DNA of 64,000 nucleotides from contig CM043945.1 in assembly GCA_014529385.2 (NCBI GenBank), positions 92,738,612 through 92,802,611 of the forward strand, given 5' to 3'. Made by a program: the position numbers and the translations under genes. Below the pieces are notes generated by a model. It had not been told where the DNA came from. It saw nothing but the letters and a program-made list of their open reading frames with translations, and searched no databases. Origin of the DNA: Adiantum capillus-veneris. Lineage: Eukaryota > Streptophyta > Polypodiopsida > Polypodiales > Pteridaceae. Numbering within the stretch: the first letter of the stretch is position 1; each line of letters opens with the position of its first letter. This document shows positions 21,996 through 32,967 of this stretch, one piece after another.

Positions 21996-24900
21996 CTAGG
22001 ATCAAGATGTCCCACATACATTGTGTAAAATTACTAGTGTTATGATGGCCAAGTGCTGAATGCACCTAAATTCAAGACATGGTTAGAATGGCCAAGTGGT
22101 GGATCTAAGTGACGCCAAAAATTGTATCTACAATTCAAGCCTTTGTTATAATGGCCAAGCGGTGGATTTTTGATGCACCTACTTACCGATTCTTACTCTA
22201 AATGGACAAGTGGTGGATCTAGGATCTACTCATCGCACAAACATTGTGTAAAATTACAAGTGTTATGATGGCCAAGTGTTGAATCCATCTAACTGGCCAA
22301 ATGGTGGATCTAGGAGACACCAACAATTGGATCCACATTTCAAGCCTTTGTTATAGTGGCCAAGTGGTAGATCTTTGATGCATCTACTTCCCAATTCTTA
22401 GTCTAAATGGCCAAGTGTTGGATCTAGAATCTACTCATCCCACAAACATTGTGTAAAATTATAAGTGTTATGATGGCCAAGTGTTGAATGCACCTACCTC
22501 TAAGACATGGCTAGAATGTCCAAGTGGTGGATCTAGGAGATACCAACAATTAGATCCACACTTCAAGTCTTGATTCTAATGGCCAACTGGTGGATCTTTA
22601 TCTAATTCCCAAATTTTAGTCTAAATGGCCAAGTGGTGGATCTAAGATCTACTCATTCCACAGACATTGTATAAAATTACCAGTGTTATGATGGCCAAGT
22701 GCTTAATGCACCTAACTTTAGAACATGGTTAGAATGGCCAAGTGGTGGATCTAGGTGACACCAACAATTGTATCTACAATTCAAGCCTTTATTATAATGG
22801 CCAAGTGGTAGATCTTTGATGCCCCTACTTACCAATTCTTACTCTAAATGGTCAAGTGGTGGATCTAGGATCTACTCATCCCACTAACATTGTGTAAAAT
22901 TACAAGTGTTATCATGGCTACGTGTTGAATCCACCTAACTTTAAGACATGGTTAGAATGGCCAAGTGGTGGATCTAGGAGACACCAACAATTGGATCCAC
23001 ATTTCAAGCCTTTGTTATAATTGCCAAGTGGTGGATCTTTGATGCACCTACTTCCCAATTCTTAGTCTAAATAACCAAGTGGTGGATCTAAATTCTACTC
23101 ATTCCACAAACATTTTGTTAAATTACAAGTGTTATGATGGCCAAGTGTTGAATGCACCTAAGTTTAAGACATGGTTAGAATGGCCAAGTGGTGGATCTAG
23201 GAGACAACAACAATTGGATCCACATTTCAAGCTATTGTTATAATGGCCAAGTGGTGGATCTTTGATGTATCTAATTCCCAAATTTTAGTCTAAATGGCCA
23301 AGTGCTGGATCTACAATCTACTCATCCCACAAACATTGTGTAAAATTACAAGTGTTATGATGGCCAAGTGTTGAATGCACCTACCTTTAAGACATGGCTA
23401 GAATGGCCAAGTGGTGGATCTAGGAGATACCAACAATTAGATCCACATTTCAAGCCTTGATTCTAATGGCCAAGTGGTGGATCTTTGATGTATCTGATTC
23501 CCAACTTTTAGTCTAAATGGCCAAATGTAGTGGATCTAGGATCTACTCATTCCACACACACTATGTAAAATTACCAGTGTTATGATGGCCAAGTGCTGAG
23601 TGCACCTAACTTTAGGACATGGTTAGAATGGCCAAGTGGTGGATCTAGCTGACACCAACAATTGTATCTACAATTCAAGACTTTGTTATAATGGCCAAGT
23701 GGTGGATCTTTGATGCCCCTACTTACCAATTCTTACTCTAAATGGACAAGTGGTGGATCTAGGATCTACTCATCCCACTAACATTGTGTAAAATTACAAG
23801 TATTATCATGGCTACGTGTTGAATCCACCTAACTTTAAGACATGGTTAGAATGGCCAAGTGGTGGATCTAGGAGACACCAACAATTGGATCCACATTTCA
23901 AGCCTTTGTTATAATGGCCAAGTGGTGGATCTTTGATGCACCTACTTCCCAATTCTTAGTCTAAATGGCCAAGTGGTGGATCTAGAATCTACTCATTCCA
24001 CAAACATTCTGTAAAATTACAAGTGTTATGCTGGCCGAGTGTTGAATGCACCTAAGTTTAAGACATGGTTAGAATGGCCAAGTGGTGTATCTAGGAAACA
24101 ACAACAATTGGATCCACATTTAAAGCCTTTGTTATAATGGCCAAGTGGTGGATCTTTGATGTATCTAATTGCCAAATTTTAGTTTAAATGGCTAAGTGTT
24201 GGATCTAGGATCTACTCATTCCACAGACATTGTGTAAAATTACCAATGTTATGATGGCCAAGTGCTGAATGCACCTAACTTTAGGACATGGTTAGAATGG
24301 CCAAGTGGTGGATCTAGGTGACACCAACAATTGTATCTACAATTCAAGCCTTTGTTATAATGGCCAAGCGGTGGATCTAGATGACACCAACAATTGTATC
24401 TACATTTCAAGCCTTTGTTATAATGGCCAAGCGGTGAATCTTTGATGCCCCTACTTACCAATTCTTACTCTAAATGGACAAGTGGTGGATCTAGCATCTA
24501 CTCATCCCACAAACATTGTATAAAATTACAAGTGTTATGATGGCCAACTCTTGAATCCACGTAACTTTAAGACATGTTTAGAATGGCAAAGTGGTGGATC
24601 TAGGAGACACTAACAATTGGATCCACATATCAAGCCTTTGTTATAATGGCCAAGTGGTAGATCTTTGATGCACCTACTTCCCAATTCTTAGTCTAAATGG
24701 CCAAGTGGTGGATCTATGTTCTACTCATCCCACAGACATTGTGTAATTTACTATGCTATGATGGCCAAGTGCTGAATGCACCTAACTTTAGGACATGGTT
24801 AGAATGGCCAAGTCGTGGATCTAAGTGACACCAACAATTGTATCTACAATTGAAGCCTTTGTTATAATGGCCAAGTGGTGGACCTTTGATGTCCCTACTT

Positions 24901-25264
24901 ACCAATACTTACTCTAAATGGCCAAGTGGTGGATCTAGGTTCTACTCATCCCACAGACATTGTGTAAATTTACCAGTGTTATGATGGCCAAGTGCTGAAT
25001 GCACCTAACTTTAGGACATGGTTAGAATGGCCAAGTGGTGGATCTAGGAGACACCAACAAGTGTATCTACAATTCAAGTCTTTGTTATAATGGCCAAGTG
25101 GTGGATCTTTGATGCCCCTACTTACCAATTCTTACTCTGAATGGCCAAGTGGTGGATCTAAGATCTACTAATCCCAGAAACATTGTGTAAAATTACAAGT
25201 GTTATGATGGCCAAGTGCTGAATGCACCTACCTTTAAGACATGGCTAGAATGGCCAAGTGGTGG
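21996..25264 (+). repeat. 223-bp higher-order satellite, ~14 units
   Basis: Higher-order unit of four subunits, measured at 23628-23851: 63 bp (core then AGGAGACACCAACAATTG), 51 bp (core then TTTGATGCACCTACTTCC), 66 bp (core then AGGATCTACTCATCCCAC) and 43 bp (AAGTGTTGAATGCACC variant core). Core: ATGGCCAAGTGGTGGATCT. Unit starts at 22957, 23180, 23403, 23628, 23851, 24074 and 24297 give periods of 223-225. One 63-bp subunit is locally doubled near 24360. The array is cut at 25264 by Gypsy-2 and resumes at 34547. Confidence 0.93.
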
Positions 25265-26171
25265 TGATGGGGGCTTTTCACAAGCCAAGCTCCCATACCC
25301 CTCTTCTCTCATCCCCACCCCATGAAAACCCCCTCTTAGGGAGGGAGTGATAAAAGACATTGGAAAAAGTAAGAAAAAATAAAGTATGATTATGTAAATA
25401 TATGAAAAAGGTAAAATAGGCCACTCATGCCTGCGGGGCAGCCCATCCCCACCTTGCCTCCTTTTTCTTCATTGTTGCTCCGCAGGGTGTCCCTTTTCCT
25501 CTCCTCCACTCAAAAGGTCAACCCCCTCTCTCTTCCCCTTGTCCTTTCTCCTTTCTCTCTCCCCTCAAGCTACCCCACCTCTCACCAATAATGCATTATA
25601 ACTCACCAATAATGCACCCTAACTCACATGCAACTTACCCTATCTTCCAAAATAGTATACCCCACCCCCCCTTTCTCTCTCCTATCATATCCCATGACCC
25701 AAATACCCCCCCTCTCTCTAAAGGGCGCCATGTCTCTTGTCTTGTAGCTAAATAACCTCCCCCATACTCACACACACTCAGTTTCACTGAAAAAGGTGCC
25801 CACAGACCCATCCCCACCCGGTGGTTACCTGATTTTTCTGGTGTTCACACACATCTGCACACAGATTCACCTTTGAACACACTCCTCTCTCTCCCCTCTT
25901 GTAATTACTTTATTCTCCATGTCACCTCTCACTTTTTTTCATCAACCCATCTCTCTCTCTTAGTCTCTCTCTCATGAGACTGTTGTTCTGGCACATATAC
26001 ACACAGCCAGACAAGTGGGGCCCACAGTCACATGGCCTATGTAGATAATGATTTCTTCATTTCTAAATTCTAGAATTTCTCCCCCCCCTCCTCCCCTATA
26101 TAAGAGGGGTCACCATCACACAAAAACACACAACATCACCAAAGAACACACTATGCACTGTGTGTGCCTAG

Positions 26172-26204
<33 letters not shown>

Positions 26205-26829
26205 CCACACCATCACCATCATCGCAATCACCATGCTTGTCTTGAGCATGACCTCTACACCCTTGGCTATGGAAGATGAAGGGCAACTAAATGAAGGATG
26301 ATGGCCATAATCCTCGTGCGAGTCTTCGCCATCAACTCCCACCTATCCGCCATGTGCTCTACCACTCTCTCCCTTCTCATTCCCCTACCCTATGCTCCCC
26401 ATTTCATCGCATAATTCTCTAAATAAAGCTTGAGGTTTTGTGAGTATGTTTTCTTGCAATGTTTTGCCCATGTGAGGTGTGCGGAATCGCCACCTAGTCT
26501 TGTGTTTTGGAGTGAGCTTGTGTATGTGTGAAGGGTGTGCGGATTCGCCATCCTTTTGTGATGCTTAAGTACTAAGCCGCTATACCCCTCCCTCACTCTC
26601 TCTCTCTCACTCACTCACTTGATCTCATTCCCTTTCCTTTTCATCATTACTCCCAAGCATCCATCTCTCTTGGATGAAAACTTTGTTATGGTGGTGTGTT
26701 GTTTGCGTCCTAGCCGTTGAAGCTAGGTGGTGCCCCCTGTTTGCTTTACCATGACAGGCTCGAGGCGTGCCATTCGGTCCCCGGTGTTTTAGAGGCCGTC
26801 GGGGTTCGGGGTTCGCTTTGCTCCCGTCA
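25265..26829 (+). repeat. Gypsy-2 5' LTR
   Basis: TGATGGGGGC to CCCGTCA. Pyrimidine-rich middle, TATA box, CA run at about 26178-26203, and a CT-rich tract near 26595. Differs from the 3' LTR by scattered substitutions and microsatellite length. Confidence 0.95.
26097..26104 (+). promoter_or_regulatory. TATA box of Gypsy-2 LTR
   Basis: TATATAAG followed by AGGGGTCACC; the equivalent in the 3' LTR is at 33805-33813. Position fits an LTR Pol II promoter. Confidence 0.6.
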
Positions 26830-26852
26830 TTTGGTTCCCCCACTGAGGATCT
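26830..26852 (+). other. Primer binding site of Gypsy-2 (probable)
   Basis: TGGTTCCCCCACTGAGG begins two bases after the LTR. Same layout as Gypsy-1. The primer tRNA is not identified. Confidence 0.5.
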
Positions 26853-26902
26853 TTTCATGAAACCCTTCAGTTTACAAGACTGAAACCCCTAAACTATTGT
26901 GA

Positions 26903-27166
26903 ATGGATGAATGGCTAGCAGGATTTGCTAATTGGACGACAGAAGAAGAAGAGCTCCAAGCACAACTAGACGAACTCCGCATCTCCATCGAAGCTCGAGT
27001 GCCAGGCGTAACGGTAATCGATTTGCAGTGGGAGAGTCAACCAACACGCCAAACCCAATGGATATACATAGGCCAAGTGCCAAGAAGAAGAAGGAGAAGG
27101 TCGAAACCATGTCCGCAACCTACAACCAACCCACAACAACAAAATGGAAGGAGCTCTACACAATAG
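26903..27166 (+). CDS. Gypsy-2 leader ORF
   Basis: An 87-residue ORF starting MDEWLAGFANWTTEEEELQAQ, related at its N-terminus to the Gypsy-1 mini-ORF at 3269. The second part is basic (a run of Arg) and Gln-rich, with no zinc knuckle. A frame change near 27050 would give a different Lys-rich end, so the C-terminus may be shifted. The stretch 27170-27670 continues with short open pieces (VAPDAAAQITEALAHTL) but no clear product. Function unknown. Confidence 0.45.
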   Translation: MDEWLAGFANWTTEEEELQAQLDELRISIEARVPGVTVIDLQWESQPTRQTQWIYIGQVPRRRRRRSKPCPQPTTNPQQQNGRSSTQ

Positions 27167-27678
27167 AGAATCAACACTATTCTACTTTGAGAATCGGGTA
27201 ACTCAAGTCACCGAGGTAATTATCACAGTCAGTTTTCAAGTCGCACCTGATGCTGCAGCACAGATAACGGAAGCATTGGCTCACACTCTCACTAGCGAAA
27301 CTAGGGATCTACTGAGTTTGTTTCAGGAAAGAACACCACCCTCTCCCACAAGCTTGGACAGTGACTAAGCACCTCTAAGCTTCACATGAATCAGTACAAC
27401 CTACCTCAAGACAGATCACACATACCAACGCTCAATCAAGGTAATACTGGATTTGAAGGCTCACTACCAGCACGTCATTGACACCATGCCGGGTGGGGAG
27501 CAGTTTTTGAAGGTTCTGGCATCAGATCAACCATTTGTCTTACCTTTGGTACAAGGCAATGTACCATTTGAAGTTTTAATCTATGTCCTAGTATAAGAGG
27601 GTATACACGCCTCCTTGTAAAGAAGAAAAAAACTTTTGCAAGTTAAGCAGCGTGTCTTTCTAGCTCTCTCTCAGTAAT

Positions 27679-28991
27679 CATGGCAAGTGTAGCATTTCCA
27701 ACATTTAAAGGAAAGAAGGGGGAGGATTTGGTAACAGACTTCCTAGATGACTTTGAAGTAGCATGTGTAGTGAGTGAGCAACAAAGATACGGATGAATCC
27801 CGGGTTAGAATCTTTAAGCATCTCATGAAGCTAGAAGCTAGATCATGGTACAATGCACTTCCACAAGCAACCAAGGATGACTAGTAACCCTTAAAAACCG
27901 CTTTTAAGAGGGGCTTTGGGGGAGGTACCACTTCAGAAAAGTTGTGGGACAAGTTGAGAGACTTGAAGCAGGAGGGTCTTTTAGAATATGCCACCTATGA
28001 GTCCAAATTTGTGGATTTGTGGGAACGGTGGGTTGAGTCACTGGCAAGGGGGGAAGCCGCACCCGATTTCCTAAAAAAAGATCGGTTCACGCATGGCTTA
28101 TGGCCGCTTCTCAAGGAGAAGGTGAAAGGTAGATTCCCGGCTACGTACGAGTTAGCCGTTGAGATTGCTCGCCTTAAAGACAAGAAGCTGCGAATGAAAG
28201 CCAAAGAAACCGAGTCAACAGAATCAGGAACATCGCGTCGACCAGCAACTACGACAACCACCATTCCACCACCACCACCGGCTCTTGGGGTAAGAGATGA
28301 CCAACAAGATATGTTCGCCCATATTACTGACCAACTGTAGAATTTGTCTGTCCACTTAATACAACAAGGGAGGAGTCAAGAAAGAGATCAAGACCCTGGA
28401 AGAGCACGACGACAAAACAGGGAGTATCATTGCTACAATTGCGGAGAAGACTATCACGGTATGTACTACTGTCCCAAACCACGACAAAACTATAATAGAG
28501 GAGGTAGGAGGAACCAATTGTCACCCCCTAGAGAAAGAACGCCCCCACCCCGAGCACCACCCCCACCAACACAAATTCTACGTCCACCCCAGACACCACT
28601 ACAAGCATCCATCCCACCTCTTCCACCAGCCCCACCACCTGATCGCCCTGTAAACATCATAAGGCTAGAAGAGAAAGGAAAAGGCATAGTAGTGGATCCA
28701 CCCAGAGCAAAGGAGAGGGACAAGGGTAAGGAGAAGGTAACCTTTTTAGAACCACTTGAAGCCATGACGGTGAAAAGAGCTAGGAGGGAGAAAGCTACAC
28801 AATCAGATGATGAGAGAAGCATGAGAGGAGAAACTAGCAAGAGGCCATCCAGGCCACGGCGGAAATTGGGCATCACCGACTTCCAACTAGGGGAAAGCTC
28901 TAAGCCCTATGATCTAACATTGGATGTGGCAGAGCAAGGACCGAAGATTACATGGCCACAGCTGCTACATCTTGCACCAAAAGTAAGGTGA
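27679..28991 (+). pseudogene. gag: Gypsy-2 gag, lightly broken
   Basis: Starts MASVAFPTFKGKKGEDL like Gypsy-1. A one-base shift near 27782 and two adjacent stops near 27881 break the first third. From 27942 the frame is open (EYATYESKFVDLWERW) to a TAG at 28338-28340, then open again through the zinc knuckle CYNCGEDYHGMYYC (CX2CX4HX4C, complete), a Pro-rich linker and a basic region. It ends at TGA 28989-28991, in the same frame as pol at 29004. A stop between gag and pol in the same frame could allow readthrough, but it may equally be a mutation. Confidence 0.83.
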
Positions 28992-29003
28992 CAATGGTCT
29001 AAA

Positions 29004-31625
29004 ATGGTAAGTACAAGACGCTCCAAAACAAAGGTAGCCGGAGCAATTTCGGGATGCAACATGGATGACATCCTTCCAATTGTCGACGTAAACATAAAAG
29101 GAAAGAGGGTTGGAAACACCTACATTGATGGAGGTGCACAAATCTGTGTAATGAGCGAAGCTATGATGCTTCAATTAGGGCTCGAGGTTGACAGGCCTTC
29201 TCCATGCAAGGCAAAGATGGCAAACAACGCAAAAGTAAAGTGTGTGGGTGTGGTAAGTGCCGTGAAAATCAAAGCTTTCAACACTGAGGTAGAGGTAGAT
29301 GTTTTTGTAATGCCTACTAAGGGGGAGGGCTATCCACTAATTTTGGGAAGGCCATGGTTGATGGCCATGAAGGCAAAACAGGACTGGGGTACTGGCCTTC
29401 TACGCATGACCGGTAAGAAAGGGGAGACAATCTACTACGACATGAGGATTGGCAAGCAGAAGCAAATGAATCTGGAAACATCGACAGATGAAACCACTAG
29501 CGAATCTTCCAGTTCTGAGGAGGAGACCACATCCACCGACGAAAGTGACAGTTCCATTGATGTGATGGGTATCATTATGAAGGATCCACAAAGGGTAAGC
29601 ACAACTGGTGATCCATCACCAAAAGGGCAACCCAATGAAGAGGAGAGCAAATCACCTAGCCTAGGAGGAAGTAGGTTGAAGGGTATGTTGTCTACGGAAT
29701 TAACACTTGAGGAGAAAGATAGTTTTTTGCAAATGTTGATGGGATTTCCTAACCTGTTCATTGACAACTATGAAAGAATCACAGGCATTACAGTGGTGGA
29801 ACATCATATTAAGCTGAAGGAAGGGGTAAAACCAGTTGTGCAAAAGCTACGACGATTGGGGGTCATACAAGAAAAGGCACTCTTGGCCGAGGTAAGGAAA
29901 CTGCTGGAGGCGGGATTCATCTATCCTGTAGAAAACTCAGAATGGGTGTCACCCGTAGTGGTGACGCCTAAAAAGAATGGTAAGTGGAGGGTCTGTGTTG
30001 ACTACAAACCACTAAATGCAGCTACAAAGAGAGACCAATTTCCTCTCCCTTTCTTGGATGAAATTCTGAATGAAGTAGCGGGTTTTGAATGCTATACCGT
30101 CTGTGATGGTTATTCTGGATACTTTCAAATACGCATAGCCTTGGAAGATCAGCTAAAAACCACTTTTATCACGCCATGGGGTTGTTTTGCATACAGGGTT
30201 ATGCCATTTGGTCTCACAAATGCACCTGCCACATTCCAAAGATATGTCACATATGTTTTTCAACCGTTCTTTGGAACATCCATAAGAGTGTTCATTGATG
30301 ATTTTTGTATATATAGCTCCCGTATTTCACATTTAGAAAAGGTAACTGAAGGTTTGGCCAGGTTGCAGAGCCTAGGTGGACAATTAAATGTGGATAAATG
30401 TCACATTGGGGAGAGTAAAGTCATTCTACTAGGCCATGAAATTTCAGCAAGAGGTATCAACGCCGACCCAAGTAAGGTGTCCGCACTCATAGCCCTACCT
30501 TCACCAACAACCGCACGTCAACTGGTCTCTTTTCTACAGAAGGTGAGGTACTTAAGTAGATTCATACATCTACTATCACAACTTGTTCTACCACTGCAAC
30601 AACTCACTCAAAGATCAACTTTCACTTGGGAGGAGGAAAGTGAACATCACTACAACAAGGTAAAGGAGGTCTTAGCCACTCTGCCAACTATCTCACCACA
30701 TAAGTGGGATGAAAAATTCTATGTCACCTCAAGTGTTGGTGATGACTCATTGGGGGCTGTGCTACTCCAAAAGGATACGACGACATCTTTCATGAGGCCA
30801 ATCTACTTCTCTAGTCGAATGATGAGAGCAAGAGAGAAAGGTTTCACCCATGTGGAACACTTAGTCCTAGCTCTTAGATTTGCAACTACAAAGTTTAGGT
30901 CATATTTGCTGCCTAAGCAATTTGTGATTCTAACCACGGATGAAATATTTCCCTATGTTGTACAACACATGGATGTGTCTGCTAGAATTACTAAATGGCT
31001 AGTTCGTCTGCAAGAGTTTGACTACACATTACAGGTAGAAAGCACGACAAGGGCAATTTTGGGGAGACTCATGACCTACCAAGTCTTTGAAAGGAAGGAG
31101 AAGCAATCTAAGGAAGGAGAAGTCCGATTACCTCCAGTACCACCGATGGTAGAAGGAGCATACTCTCTCTACTTTGATGGAGCCTACAAGCGAGCGTCCG
31201 ACAAAGCAGCTGCAGGCATAGTGGTCTTTGATGACAAAGGGACAAAGGTATTTTCGTTGGGCCAATTGTTAGATTCACATTCTAACAATGAAGCTGAGTA
31301 TGCAGCACTAACCAAGGGTCTACAATGGTGCGTCTCGCAAGGTGTACAACGCCTTAATGTATTTGGGGATGCTCTACTTCTGGTAAGGCAAGTAAATGGA
31401 GCATGGACATGCAAGAATCCTAGTTTAAGGACTCACTTAAGTGGTGTAAAAACCTTGTTGGGTAAGTTTGAAGAAGTTCAAATACACCATATCCCAAGGG
31501 CTCAAAACCAAGAAGCAGATGCCCTAGCAAGTGAAAGACTACAGGAAGTGGTGGTTGGAGCAATAAAACTAAAGCTCCCTCTATTTCAAGGAAGTGATGC
31601 CTTGCCTGACATCATGCATTTTTAG
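29004..31625 (+). CDS. pol: Gypsy-2 pol: protease, RT, RNase H, second RNase H
   Basis: 873 residues, uninterrupted. Aspartic protease near residue 45 (TYIDGGAQICVMSE; DGG where many families have DSG/DTG). The reverse transcriptase contains KWRVCVDYKPLN, then FIDDFCIYSS near residue 430 with the catalytic DD pair. The first RNase H lies around residues 560-690. A second, archaeal-type RNase H lies at about 720-850: LYFDGAYK, NNEAEYAAL and VFGDALLLV supply D, E and D, and HIPRAQNQEADALA closes it. The dual RNase H is the mark of the Tat-like lineage. Ends at TAG 31623-31625, after which the same frame continues into integrase. RT and RNase H motifs look functional. Confidence 0.95.
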   Translation: MVSTRRSKTKVAGAISGCNMDDILPIVDVNIKGKRVGNTYIDGGAQICVMSEAMMLQLGLEVDRPSPCKAKMANNAKVKCVGVVSAVKIKAFNTEVEVDVFVMPTKGEGYPLILGRPWLMAMKAKQDWGTGLLRMTGKKGETIYYDMRIGKQKQMNLETSTDETTSESSSSEEETTSTDESDSSIDVMGIIMKDPQRVSTTGDPSPKGQPNEEESKSPSLGGSRLKGMLSTELTLEEKDSFLQMLMGFPNLFIDNYERITGITVVEHHIKLKEGVKPVVQKLRRLGVIQEKALLAEVRKLLEAGFIYPVENSEWVSPVVVTPKKNGKWRVCVDYKPLNAATKRDQFPLPFLDEILNEVAGFECYTVCDGYSGYFQIRIALEDQLKTTFITPWGCFAYRVMPFGLTNAPATFQRYVTYVFQPFFGTSIRVFIDDFCIYSSRISHLEKVTEGLARLQSLGGQLNVDKCHIGESKVILLGHEISARGINADPSKVSALIALPSPTTARQLVSFLQKVRYLSRFIHLLSQLVLPLQQLTQRSTFTWEEESEHHYNKVKEVLATLPTISPHKWDEKFYVTSSVGDDSLGAVLLQKDTTTSFMRPIYFSSRMMRAREKGFTHVEHLVLALRFATTKFRSYLLPKQFVILTTDEIFPYVVQHMDVSARITKWLVRLQEFDYTLQVESTTRAILGRLMTYQVFERKEKQSKEGEVRLPPVPPMVEGAYSLYFDGAYKRASDKAAAGIVVFDDKGTKVFSLGQLLDSHSNNEAEYAALTKGLQWCVSQGVQRLNVFGDALLLVRQVNGAWTCKNPSLRTHLSGVKTLLGKFEEVQIHHIPRAQNQEADALASERLQEVVVGAIKLKLPLFQGSDALPDIMHF

Positions 31626-31715
31626 GAAACAGGGGAATGCCCATCAGATTTAACAAAGGGACAGAAGCAATGGCTAACGCGGAAGGCCACAAGGTATCGA
31701 CTCATCAATGACGGT

Positions 31716-32939
31716 TTGTACTGTAAGGGTAAGGACCAAATACTCAGGAAGGTCCCTCTCTCTCAGGAAATCACGGGAGTAATTGCTAGTTGTCACGACG
31801 GGGTTTGTGGTGGTCACTTTGCCCTAGACATAACAAGTAGGAAAATCTTGCAGGCAGGCTTCATATGGCCTAGCCTCAACCGTGATGTACACCACTGGTG
31901 CAAAACATGTAAGTTGTGTCAAAAGGCCGGCACTAGGTCACTTATGCCTGAACCACAGACACCTATTCTCTCATATGGCCCATTTGAAAAATGGGGTATC
32001 GATGCCATTGGGCCATTACCTAGGGCCAACTCAGGAAAATTCTACATTATCATGGGGGTCGACTACATGACTAGATGGGCAGAGGCTACAGCCACCACTA
32101 GAATCACAGCGGTAGAGGTAGCTAAATTTATCTACGAGCACATATGTTGTAGGTTTGGCACACCTTTAGAGATCATCTCTGATAGAGGGCCAGGTTTCAG
32201 AGCAGAATTGGTAGGAGAATTAATGCAGAAACTGGGCATTACAAGGAGGCACTCTTCACCATATTACCCTCAATGTAATGGCCTAGTTGAAAAGGTAAAT
32301 GGAATGGTTTCTAAAATTATTACCAAGCAGGTAAACAATCATCCTGGAGACTGGGATAAGTATCTACTACCAGCTTTATGGGCCTACAGAACTTCATTTC
32401 GTACATCCTTGGGATTCACACCGTATCATCTAGTATTTGGTAAGGAAGCAATCTTGACCATTGAAGTGCAACTACAAAGTCTCAGAGTAATGGCAAGCCA
32501 GCTTAAACAGCCCAACATGCATTTGAGAGACCACATCATCAACTTGGAAAGACTGCAGCTGGACAGAGAAGAAGCAATAAATTATTATGCAGCACAAACA
32601 GAGCATAGACGGCTTAGCTTTAACGAGCATCTCCGGAAAAAAGAATTGAAGAAAGGAATGTTGGTGCTCCGCTACGACAATCGCTTCGACACGCGCAAGG
32701 ATAAGAAATTCCTACTCCGATGGGAAGGTCCTTTCATCGTCAGGAAAAAGTATGCCAATGGAAGCTACCAGCTTATGGAGGCTGATGGAAAACTTCATAA
32801 AACCAGGGTAAATGGTTGGCGACTTAAACCTTATTTTCATCGATTTGACCAGGCTCCACCAATTGACATTCCAGATGAGGACACACCATCAGCCGCCACC
32901 TCCGACGATAATGATCAAACAGATGAGCTAGAGACATGA
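31716..32939 (+). CDS. pol: Gypsy-2 integrase
   Basis: 407 residues, same frame as the preceding pol ORF; only TAG at 31623 separates them, so the true integrase probably begins about 30 codons earlier. Zinc-binding HHCC region (HDGVCGGHFALD, CKTCKLCQ). Catalytic core D-D-E: GIDAIGPLP, ISDRGPGFR, GLVEKVNGM. C-terminal domain with LLRWEGPFIV (GPF/Y motif) and VNGWRLKPYF. All key residues are present. The ORF ends 28 bp before the 3' LTR, with the purine tract AAAAGGGGAGGGCTAA in between, the likely start site of plus-strand synthesis. Confidence 0.94.
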   Translation: MYCKGKDQILRKVPLSQEITGVIASCHDGVCGGHFALDITSRKILQAGFIWPSLNRDVHHWCKTCKLCQKAGTRSLMPEPQTPILSYGPFEKWGIDAIGPLPRANSGKFYIIMGVDYMTRWAEATATTRITAVEVAKFIYEHICCRFGTPLEIISDRGPGFRAELVGELMQKLGITRRHSSPYYPQCNGLVEKVNGMVSKIITKQVNNHPGDWDKYLLPALWAYRTSFRTSLGFTPYHLVFGKEAILTIEVQLQSLRVMASQLKQPNMHLRDHIINLERLQLDREEAINYYAAQTEHRRLSFNEHLRKKELKKGMLVLRYDNRFDTRKDKKFLLRWEGPFIVRKKYANGSYQLMEADGKLHKTRVNGWRLKPYFHRFDQAPPIDIPDEDTPSAATSDDNDQTDELET

Positions 32940-32967
32940 ATGCCTCTAGCCAAAAGGGGAGGGCTAA

